Positions 55,981 through 64,000 of a stretch of DNA of 64,000 bases are shown in pieces. Numbering within the stretch: the stretch's first letter is position 1; every line of letters starts with the position of its first letter. The stretch is taken from NCBI GenBank assembly GCA_015056725.1, contig SVFS01000003.1, forward strand, positions 1 through 64,000. Direction: 5' to 3'. Source of the stretch: Lachnospiraceae bacterium. Its GTDB lineage: Bacteria > Bacillota > Clostridia > Lachnospirales > Lachnospiraceae. Made by a program: the position numbers and the translations under genes. The notes beneath the pieces were generated by a model. It was not told the DNA's origin and did not search any database. It saw only the letters and a list, made by a program, of their open reading frames with translations.

Positions 55981-57363
55981 TTATTCCTCTAAAAGCGTCA
56001 AATCCAGAAATGAGTAACTGATATTCTTTTCTTCGCTGTCAACTTTTATTGTATACGACTTAGAGGTATATCCTGTTTTACGAAGTGTCAGGACGTGTGA
56101 GCCGGTCTCCTTCTTAAAACTACACGGTGTTATTCCTACATAATTTCCATCCAAATACAGTTCCACATCGGTTGGAGAATCTACCGTTACATAATAAGAT
56201 AGTGTGCTTGTTATGGCATTTCCGGTCTCTTCATTTGGAAGTACTGCTTCTGTTTCAAACGGATTAGCATATTCAGAAGACTCCGGACTTTCCACATCAT
56301 TTCCCGATACATCTATATCATTGCCCGAAACATCCGGGTCCAATTCCATAGACGCTTCTATTCCTGCGGATTCCTGCGCCACTTTAATATATTGTGTCAA
56401 TGTACTATAGCCTGCTTTCATCAAAATCATCTGATGAATTCCATATTCTAATCGTATCGGCTTGCTATAATCTGCTTTTTCACCATCTACATACAGTATG
56501 GCATCTGCAGGCGTAATAGAAAATACAACCGACCCATACTTTGGTTCAGCACCTTTCAGATCCCCCACATCCAAGGTTAATTCAATGTTTCTCCTCACAT
56601 CGATTTCTTTTACTCCACTAGTGCCTTTATTACTGATAACTACCTGATGAATTCCTTCCGGAACAACAAGCAGCATATTTTCTGTCACACGCTGTACAAC
56701 ATCATTTCCAATCTCAATAAAACCGCCATAAAAATATTCTTCATTTTTTAGACGTACATAGCCGTGTCCCTTTTCTACCACAAGACTGTATACCTCCGAG
56801 TCAATGCCATATACGGTCACACGGTCTATGGGGTTAATCTCCATTAATTCTGCCGGTTTTCCATCGGACAGAATTACCATATCATCTGTATATGCATAAA
56901 TTCCTGAACCCACAGAAATTTGATGCTTCTCTTCATCTATTCGATAATTACCGATTTTTTCATGGACAAAACCGGTTTTACTTCTTTGTAAGGTGTTTAA
57001 TCTCTTTTTACTTTTGAAAAATGTCAAGTCAACGATTTCACCGGGTTTTACTTGTGAGGCAGAAAGTGCTTTTCCGTATTTGTCATAGAAATAAGAAGCA
57101 CCATCATATTGCAGTGTATACTGTCTGTTAACACTCATATTTTTAAACGTAAGTGTTTTGCTTTCTGTATCCACCGCAGTGACAACAGCTGTATCAGTAC
57201 TGTCATATACTCCGGGATCTGCCGCAATAAAGCCGGTAGATTTCTTTTCCTGCTGGGAAATCGGCTGGTTATTAAAAGCACATGCCGTAAGCACACCTGC
57301 CACAGCAAGCAATATAGCCATATATAAAATTCTATTTTTTTTGCTACGTATTATTTTGTGCAA
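55981..57363 (-). CDS. PEGA domain lipoprotein-like protein
   Basis: Lipobox-like VLTACAFNNQ; PEGA-like ADAILYVDGEKADYSKPIRLEYGIHQMILMKAGYSTLTQYI and DVELYLDGNYVGITPCSFKKETGSHVLTLRKTGYTSKSYTI. Confidence 0.85.
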   Translation of the reverse strand: MHKIIRSKKNRILYMAILLAVAGVLTACAFNNQPISQQEKKSTGFIAADPGVYDSTDTAVVTAVDTESKTLTFKNMSVNRQYTLQYDGASYFYDKYGKALSASQVKPGEIVDLTFFKSKKRLNTLQRSKTGFVHEKIGNYRIDEEKHQISVGSGIYAYTDDMVILSDGKPAELMEINPIDRVTVYGIDSEVYSLVVEKGHGYVRLKNEEYFYGGFIEIGNDVVQRVTENMLLVVPEGIHQVVISNKGTSGVKEIDVRRNIELTLDVGDLKGAEPKYGSVVFSITPADAILYVDGEKADYSKPIRLEYGIHQMILMKAGYSTLTQYIKVAQESAGIEASMELDPDVSGNDIDVSGNDVESPESSEYANPFETEAVLPNEETGNAITSTLSYYVTVDSPTDVELYLDGNYVGITPCSFKKETGSHVLTLRKTGYTSKSYTIKVDSEEKNISYSFLDLTLLEE

Positions 57364-57417
57364 GTTATTTTCCTCCGCACCGTATCACTTGTATCTATAT
57401 TTTGAATTATAATACAT

Positions 57418-58398
57418 CTATCGGCATAAAACCACCTTTATAAACTCTTGTTTTTGTGCTTCCTGACGTAATATATTTTCCAATTTCTCTGCCGTTTTCC
57501 ATGGAATAAACGCTTTTCCGTTATTATAGTAGAAATTAACAATTTTCCAAAACTTCTCCGGATACAAAAAACGGAAATACATTTGCATGCGTTCTGCTTC
57601 CGATAAAGGTCTTACATATTCGTAAGCACTTAAAAGTTCCTCCCCTGTTTTTATAGACCAATCATGCTTTTCCAATATCTTCCGAAGAAAATAACAAATA
57701 TCCCTCGTTGCATTATCCCATATACATTTTTCGAAATTGATAAAAAATGGCTGGCTGTCAACAAACAATATATTATGATACTGAAAATCTCCATGACAAG
57801 GAATTCTTTCATCCGACATATCCATTTTTTCTTTCACAATTTCTGTAATATCTAATGCCTGTTCCAAAAATCCATCATATGTCTGTAATAAAAAATGTTC
57901 AAAATCGTTTTTCTGTCCTTTTTCCCTTAAAAAACGACGCACCTTCTTTAACTCTCTATTATGCTTTTCAAATTCCTCCTCCATAGAAGCAACCTGAAGC
58001 GATATTTCGGCATCTTCCAAAATTTCTTTCGGAATAGTACTTGCAGCGTTATGATATCTCGCCAATGCCGCCATCGTCTTTTTACAATAATCCATATTGG
58101 AGACATCACATTCCTGTCCTTCCACATATGTTTTTATCATATATTTGCTTCCGTCGGATTCTGTTGTTATAAATAGACCTTCTTTGTTTCGAACCAGCAT
58201 TTCCACTTGTTCAAAACCACGCTTACATACCTCTTCCAGCAAAATATTCTGAATCGGAAGCTTTTCACTGCGTCCGTTATATTCTTTTAATATATAAATA
58301 CCTATCGTTGTTTCACAAAGAATAGCGCCCCGCACCTTCCAGGTGCGAAGCACTTCTAAATCATATTGATCAAGTACATTTGTAGCCCCTCGCTTCAC
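57418..58398 (-). CDS. CotS family spore coat protein (kinase-like)
   Basis: VLDQYDLEVLRTWKVRGAILCETTIGIYILKEYNG; RIPCHGDFQYHNILF; INFEKCIWDNATRDICYFLRK. Confidence 0.9.
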   Translation of the reverse strand: MKRGATNVLDQYDLEVLRTWKVRGAILCETTIGIYILKEYNGRSEKLPIQNILLEEVCKRGFEQVEMLVRNKEGLFITTESDGSKYMIKTYVEGQECDVSNMDYCKKTMAALARYHNAASTIPKEILEDAEISLQVASMEEEFEKHNRELKKVRRFLREKGQKNDFEHFLLQTYDGFLEQALDITEIVKEKMDMSDERIPCHGDFQYHNILFVDSQPFFINFEKCIWDNATRDICYFLRKILEKHDWSIKTGEELLSAYEYVRPLSEAERMQMYFRFLYPEKFWKIVNFYYNNGKAFIPWKTAEKLENILRQEAQKQEFIKVVLCR

Positions 58399-58512
58399 AC
58401 TTTAAGCCTCCTTATTCATTCCATACCATATCTTATGAATAACAACCTCGAAGTATGTTTCTTTTTTGCTACTATTATTTACCTATTCCCAATATTTCAT
58501 ATGTTATACTTT

Positions 58513-59856
58513 TTAGTCGAAATACTTCTGCATATTTTTAAGCAGATATTCCTTATTATTATGCGCCGGAAACTCAATAACATCCTCCAGCATTCGTTTC
58601 AGCACTTCTCCAATCTGTCTGCCCGGCGACATGCCCGCTTCAATCAAATCACTTCCTGTTACTGCCAAATCCTTTAATGATAAGCATTCTTTCCTTTCAA
58701 GAATTCCTTCATATACCGTTTTCAGATATTCGTTCTTTTTCAATTTCTTATCTTTAAACGTATCACTTTGTGCCATAATGTCCGCATAATTCACAAGAAA
58801 CATTTCCGGAAAAGCATCTTCTCCTATTCTGGCAATGCTCTTTCTTACGGTTTTTTCCGATACATCCAAAGGATATGGCATTGCCCAGTCATGATACTTT
58901 ACAAGCTGGGCTGTCTTTTTAATTGTATCATTATCAAACTTTAACCGTCTGAGTACTTGTATCGAAATCTCTGCACTTTTCTCCGGATGTCCGTAAAAAT
59001 GATCATATCCGTCTTCATGTACTTTTTTGCAAAGTGGCTTTGCAATATCATGAAACAGCATGGTCAGCCGAAGTACCTTATCTGCCGGCACAAAGCCTAA
59101 GCTATGCAAAGTATGTTCTCCTACAGAATAACAATGATGCGGATTATTCTGCTCTGTCTCCATGCACAAATCAAATTCAGGCATAAACTGCTTGGTAATA
59201 CCCGTTTCATACGCTACTCTCAAATAATCAGGATGATCGGATACGAGCAGTTTTACGAGCTCCACCTGTATTCTTTCCGCACTGATATTTTTAAGATTCG
59301 GTGCCAAAACGCTAATCGCGTTTTTCGTTTCTTCTTCAATAACATAACCAAACTGTGCTGAAAATCTGACTGCACGCATAATACGGAGTGCGTCCTCCGT
59401 AAAACGCTCTATAGCATTTCCTACACATCGGATAATACCCTTTTGCATATCCTCTATGCCACCGAAAATGTCCACCAGCCCAACTCTGTCATTATACGCC
59501 ATTGCATTGACCGTAAAATCCCTACGCTTCAAATCCTCTTCCAGAGATTTTGTAAACGTTACTTCTTTTGGATGACGGCTATCTTCATAATCGCCATCAA
59601 TACGATAGGTAGTAACCTCATATCCTACTTTATCAATCATGACCGTTACCGTACCATGCTGCAAACCGGTATCAATCGTACGTCGAAATAGTGCTTTCAC
59701 TTCTTCCGGCTCCGCACTTGTGGTAATATCCCAATCATTGGGGATTCGTCCCATAATGGAGTCGCGAACACAGCCGCCCACTGCATACGCTTCGTGGCCG
59801 GCTGTCTCTAATGTCGTAATTATGAAATTTACCTCATTTGGTAACTGAATCTGCAT
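58513..59856 (-). CDS. CCA tRNA nucleotidyltransferase with HD domain
   Basis: AYAVGGCVRDSIMGRIPNDWDITTSAEPEEV; RRDFTVNAMAYND; FHDIAKP; start at MQIQLPN. Confidence 0.95.
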   Translation of the reverse strand: MQIQLPNEVNFIITTLETAGHEAYAVGGCVRDSIMGRIPNDWDITTSAEPEEVKALFRRTIDTGLQHGTVTVMIDKVGYEVTTYRIDGDYEDSRHPKEVTFTKSLEEDLKRRDFTVNAMAYNDRVGLVDIFGGIEDMQKGIIRCVGNAIERFTEDALRIMRAVRFSAQFGYVIEEETKNAISVLAPNLKNISAERIQVELVKLLVSDHPDYLRVAYETGITKQFMPEFDLCMETEQNNPHHCYSVGEHTLHSLGFVPADKVLRLTMLFHDIAKPLCKKVHEDGYDHFYGHPEKSAEISIQVLRRLKFDNDTIKKTAQLVKYHDWAMPYPLDVSEKTVRKSIARIGEDAFPEMFLVNYADIMAQSDTFKDKKLKKNEYLKTVYEGILERKECLSLKDLAVTGSDLIEAGMSPGRQIGEVLKRMLEDVIEFPAHNNKEYLLKNMQKYFD

Positions 59857-59857
59857 T

Positions 59858-61051
59858 CTATTTAACCAATCTAACTGTTTCACGTGCAATGGCAAGTTCC
59901 TCGTTTGTAGGTACTACCATTGTGATTACTTTGCTTCCTTCGTCAGAAAGAATTCTTTCTTCTCCTCTGACTTTATTCTTTTCCGGATCGATGTTTGTTC
60001 CGAGGTAACCGATGTACTGACCGATAAGCTCTCTTACACAGTCATTGTTTTCGCCTGCACCAGCTGTAAATGCGATAACGTCTACACCATTCATTGCTGC
60101 TACATAGCTACCGATGTATTTACCTACACGGTATGCATAGCCTTCTAATGCCTGAATTGCCATTTCATTGCCTTCTGCTCTAGCAAGCTGTAAATCTCTG
60201 AAATCATTGGATAATCCGTCAGATAAACCGAGAACACCTGATTTTTTATTTAAAATATTTACTACTTCATCCGCACTGATGCCTTCTTTTTCTGCAAGGA
60301 ATGTTACTACTGCCGGATCAAGGTCACCGCTTCTTGTTCCCATCATCAGACCTTCCAATGGAGTAAGTCCCATAGAAGTATCGATAGAAACACCATTCAT
60401 CACTGCAGATACGGAAGCACCGTTTCCTAAATGGCAAACGATGATTTTGAGATCCTTCACATCTTTTCCTAAAATCTCAGCAACACGTTTGGATACGAAA
60501 TCATGGCTTGTACCATGGAAACCATAACGGCGCACTTTGTATTTTTCATAGTATTCATATGGAATACCGTATAAATATGCCTTGCTTGGCATTGTCTGAT
60601 GGAAAGCTGTATCAAATACGCCTACCATCGGTACGCCCGGCATAACTGCCATACAGGCACGGATACCGATAAGATTTGCCGGATTATGAAGCGGTGCAAG
60701 GTCATTGCAGGACTCTACTTCTGCAAGCACTTCATCATCAATTACTACGGAGCTTGCAAATTTCTCACCGCCATGTACGATACGATGACCTACTGCATCG
60801 ATTTCCTTTAAATCAGAAATAACGCCAACTTCTTTATCCAATAATTTATTAAGCACTAACTGAATTGCTACTTTATGATCCGGCATGGAGGCCGCTTCTT
60901 TTTTCTTTTCGCCGCCTTCAGGCTGATGAGTAATTTCACCTTCACCGCCGATTCTTTCACACAAACCTTTTGCCAATACACCTTCTGTATCACTATCGAT
61001 AAGCTGATACTTTAAGGATGAACTACCACAGTTAATTACTAATACCTTCAT
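59858..61051 (-). CDS. ackA: Acetate kinase
   Basis: [65 protein letters not shown]. Confidence 0.98.
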   Translation of the reverse strand: MKVLVINCGSSSLKYQLIDSDTEGVLAKGLCERIGGEGEITHQPEGGEKKKEAASMPDHKVAIQLVLNKLLDKEVGVISDLKEIDAVGHRIVHGGEKFASSVVIDDEVLAEVESCNDLAPLHNPANLIGIRACMAVMPGVPMVGVFDTAFHQTMPSKAYLYGIPYEYYEKYKVRRYGFHGTSHDFVSKRVAEILGKDVKDLKIIVCHLGNGASVSAVMNGVSIDTSMGLTPLEGLMMGTRSGDLDPAVVTFLAEKEGISADEVVNILNKKSGVLGLSDGLSNDFRDLQLARAEGNEMAIQALEGYAYRVGKYIGSYVAAMNGVDVIAFTAGAGENNDCVRELIGQYIGYLGTNIDPEKNKVRGEERILSDEGSKVITMVVPTNEELAIARETVRLVK

Positions 61052-61080
61052 GTTCTACCTCACATTTATTTTATATTCTC

Positions 61081-62511
61081 TTAGTAAGCCTTACCCCAGT
61101 AAACCATCTTCTTAGCAGGTTTTCCGCAGCATACACATGTTTCGCTAAGTGTTTCCTGCTCAAATGGCATACAGCGGCTTGTTACGGACAATTCTTCTTT
61201 AATCTGGTCTTCACACGCCTGATCTTCACACCACATTGCTTTTACAAAGCCTGTCTTTTCTGCAAAAATGCTGCGAAGCTCATCCATATCTTTTGCAACA
61301 TAAGTATGTTCTTCTCTGTGTGCTCTTGCTCTTTCCAGCATTTCAACCTGCATCTTATCTAAAGTTTCAGCAACCTTTGCTTCTAATTCATCAAATGATA
61401 CTTCAATCTTTTCTCTTGTATCACGTCTGCAGATTACACATTTGCCTGCTTCAATATCCTTTGGACCTACTTCTACACGAAGCGGAATACCACGCATTTC
61501 CTGTTCGGAGAATTTCCAACCCGGACTCTTGTCTGTATCATCTACTTTTACTCTGAAATTAGAAAGCATGTCTTTCATTTCGAAAGCTTTGTCTAAAACG
61601 CCTTCCTTTTTCTGCTGAATCGGAATGATAACAACCTGAGTTGGAGCTACCTTTGGTGGTAATACAAGACCGGAATTATCACCGTGAACCATAATAACAG
61701 CACCGATAAGTCTTGTAGTCATACCCCAGGATGTCTGATGTACATGTTTGAGCTTATTATCTTTGTCTGTATACTGAATACCAAATGCCTGTGCAAAGCC
61801 ATCACCAAAGTTATGGCTTGTACCGGACTGAAGTGCTTTTCCGTCATGCATCAATGCTTCTACCGTATATGTAGCTACTGCACCTGCAAATTTTTCTTTA
61901 TCTGTTTTACGTCCTTTTACTACAGGAATTGCTAATACGTTTTCTAAGAAATCCGCATATACATTCAGCATTAAAATTGTTCTTTCTTCTGCATCTTCTG
62001 CTGTCGCATGCGCTGTATGACCTTCCTGCCATAAGAATTCACGGCTTCTAAGGAATGGTCTTGTTTCTTTTTCCCAACGTACTACGGAACACCACTGATT
62101 TAATAGCTGTGGTAAATCTCTGTAAGACTGAATTACATTTTTGTAATAATCACAGAATAACGTTTCAGACGTAGGTCTGACACAAAGTCTTTCCTGAAGT
62201 GGCGCAAGACCACCATGTGTCACCCATGCTACTTCCGGTGCAAAACCTTCTACATGGTCCTTTTCTTTCTGTAATAAGCTTTCCGGAATGAACATTGGTA
62301 AATATGCATTCTGTACACCGGTTGCTTTAAACATAGCATCCAGCTGCTGCTGAATAAGTTCCCAAATAGCATATCCTGCCGGTTTGATTACCATACATCC
62401 CTTAACACTTGTATAATCGATTAATTCTGCTTTCTTAACTACGTCTGTATACCATTGCGCGAAATCTTCTTCCATAGACGTAATCGCTTCTACTAACTTT
62501 TTGTCAGCCAT
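61081..62511 (-). CDS. proS: Prolyl-tRNA synthetase (short, archaeal/eukaryotic-type)
   Basis: 476 aa; [91 protein letters not shown]. Confidence 0.97.
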   Translation of the reverse strand: MADKKLVEAITSMEEDFAQWYTDVVKKAELIDYTSVKGCMVIKPAGYAIWELIQQQLDAMFKATGVQNAYLPMFIPESLLQKEKDHVEGFAPEVAWVTHGGLAPLQERLCVRPTSETLFCDYYKNVIQSYRDLPQLLNQWCSVVRWEKETRPFLRSREFLWQEGHTAHATAEDAEERTILMLNVYADFLENVLAIPVVKGRKTDKEKFAGAVATYTVEALMHDGKALQSGTSHNFGDGFAQAFGIQYTDKDNKLKHVHQTSWGMTTRLIGAVIMVHGDNSGLVLPPKVAPTQVVIIPIQQKKEGVLDKAFEMKDMLSNFRVKVDDTDKSPGWKFSEQEMRGIPLRVEVGPKDIEAGKCVICRRDTREKIEVSFDELEAKVAETLDKMQVEMLERARAHREEHTYVAKDMDELRSIFAEKTGFVKAMWCEDQACEDQIKEELSVTSRCMPFEQETLSETCVCCGKPAKKMVYWGKAY

Positions 62512-62639
62512 TTATAGTATCTCCCTTCGATGCATTTTCTTTTTTAAATCAAATCATTTCGGTAAATCTTCTATTTTATTGCATACCTATTCAGATTTTA
62601 GGTGGATGCGCAAGTTTTGTCAATGTTTCGTGTTATTTT

Positions 62640-64000
62640 TCAACTTTTCAAGCCAACTAAATCTGCCACATTAAAGCTGACACGAATATTCCTTTTATCA
62701 TATATCTGATGGAAATTCTTATCGATACGATTTGTAATCATTTCAATATATTCTTGTCCGGCATTTAAAAGAATTACTACAAACTGCTCGCTGCCATACC
62801 TTGTACAGACATCCACCGAACGCAAAGATTCCTGAATCGTTTTTTCCATACAAGTCATGGCGCGTTCTCTTTCATCTACATAAAAAGAATCTGCACCAAC
62901 CGCTTCTAATGTAATCATTACAAGCTGAATATTATAGCCATATCGTTTTCCTAAATGCTGAACATAATCGTATACTTTGGTAAACTCTCTGTATTCCAGA
63001 TTTAACGTTCCGTTATACGCTCCCTGCTCTTTCAAATTGGAAACCAGTTTCATCAAATCAACAGAATTGCTTTGTTTTGTAAAGCTCACATCCTGATTAT
63101 AGAAATAGTATCCGCATTTTCCGCTTTGTTTTACATAGTACAATGCGCGGTCTGCCTTTTTCACAACATCTGTATAATCATCCATTGTTGTTGTCATACA
63201 AAGCCCAATAGACAGAGATGATACAGATAAATATGTATTTCCCTCTTTCTTTTTCGCAAATTCATTCATAATCTGCTCGACAAGAGCGGTTGCTTCCTCT
63301 TTATCCACATCTTCCATATAAAATAAAAATTCATCACCGCCAAGCCTTGATATAATCGCTCTGTCCTCAAAACAAGAAAGCACTTCTCCTACCGTTTTTA
63401 ATGCATAATCTCCAGCAAGATGTCCCATCGTATCATTTGTTCGTTTCAAATTATCCAAATCCACAAATGCAAGACATCCCTGTTGTTCTTTCATTGCTTT
63501 CGTGATTTTGCTTTCTCCCTCTTTTCGATTTAATAAACCGGTCAAATAGTCATATGCCTCTGCTTTTTTCGCTTCTTCTTCAATACTCTTTACAATTTGA
63601 TTAATCAGAGCTGAACTTTCTTCTGACAATGTCTTTTCTTTCGTAATATCATTGCTCTCAACCGTTAATTTTCCGGCCTCCATCAATTTGACAGCGATAT
63701 CCAAAAGCTTCGGATCAAACTGCGTTCCTCTTCCGTTGATAAGCTCTTTATGAATCTCCTCTTCAGAAAGACTTTCCCTGTATATTCGCTTGCTGCTCAT
63801 TGCATCAAATGCATCTGCAATACAAATGATTCTCGCCACTAACGGTATTTCTTCTCCACTTAGACCTTGAGGATATCCTGTTCCGTTATATCTCTCATGA
63901 TGATATTTCGCGCCGGCATCCACATCCGTAATAGTCTCAATATCCTTTAAGATATCCCCACCGATTGTTGTATGGGATTTGATAATGTTAAATTCATGCT
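62640..64000 (-). CDS. HD-GYP domain plus GGDEF domain protein with degenerate second GGDEF-like domain; 5' part outside window
   Basis: Frame open through right edge (translates ...NIIKSHTTIGGDILKDIETITDVDAGAKYHHERYNGTGYPQGL); RLGGDEFLFYM; RYGSEQFVVILL. Confidence 0.9.
   Translation of the reverse strand, partial: HEFNIIKSHTTIGGDILKDIETITDVDAGAKYHHERYNGTGYPQGLSGEEIPLVARIICIADAFDAMSSKRIYRESLSEEEIHKELINGRGTQFDPKLLDIAVKLMEAGKLTVESNDITKEKTLSEESSALINQIVKSIEEEAKKAEAYDYLTGLLNRKEGESKITKAMKEQQGCLAFVDLDNLKRTNDTMGHLAGDYALKTVGEVLSCFEDRAIISRLGGDEFLFYMEDVDKEEATALVEQIMNEFAKKKEGNTYLSVSSLSIGLCMTTTMDDYTDVVKKADRALYYVKQSGKCGYYFYNQDVSFTKQSNSVDLMKLVSNLKEQGAYNGTLNLEYREFTKVYDYVQHLGKRYGYNIQLVMITLEAVGADSFYVDERERAMTCMEKTIQESLRSVDVCTRYGSEQFVVILLNAGQEYIEMITNRIDKNFHQIYDKRNIRVSFNVADLVGLKS

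Noticed and set aside
62512-62640. T-box leader upstream of proS
   Set aside because: No T-box consensus, specifier loop or terminator/antiterminator pair visible in the short upstream region.

Overview
The window is a chromosomal segment of a low-GC, spore-forming, flagellated Firmicute; gene content looks like Lachnospiraceae (inference). Most genes are on the minus strand. The left edge carries the 5' end of a 16S rRNA gene with its promoter, then tRNA-Ser. Next come a two-subunit fumarase, a HIT protein, a flavodoxin-SCP2 protein and a rhomboid protease. An 11-gene Tad/Flp pilus operon follows, with FHA, two TadE-like proteins, two prepilin peptidases, DUF5702, Flp pilin and TadC/B/A/Z. 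After it are bofA, a DUF2508 gene, fliS, flagellin, a DUF6240 gene, glgB, a TPR/acidic/AAA-like protein, rsmA and tatD. The middle has tRNA-Lys, AraC, ilvE, RluA, LysR, an ArsP_2-like transporter, a DUF89 protein, an AlkD-like protein, tRNA-Pro and a sugar ABC transporter with two permeases. Divergent from that transporter is a YjjI/YjjW glycyl radical enzyme pair. The right third holds an alcohol dehydrogenase, a ketopantoate-reductase-like gene, a diguanylate cyclase, an acetyltransferase, tRNA-Leu and tRNA-Tyr, a GH13 enzyme, the ftsH-hpt-tilS-spoIIE-divIC-yabQ-yabP-S4-HU sporulation/division cluster, a PEGA protein, CotS, a CCA transferase, ackA, proS and an HD-GYP/GGDEF protein cut by the right edge. 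The strongest undescribed candidates are: (1) an intergenic three-hairpin small RNA at 30479-30582 whose two large loops share ACUCCUC (anti-Shine-Dalgarno-like); (2) a 57-bp palindromic tandem repeat upstream of the DUF6240 gene; (3) a 33-nt-arm inverted repeat filling a gap inside the Tad operon; (4) a TadE-like pilin with two Cys/His modules; (5) the uncharacterised YjjI-type glycyl radical system; and (6) a probable CTG start in the first Tad prepilin peptidase. No CRISPR array, transposase, integrase or phage gene was recognised.
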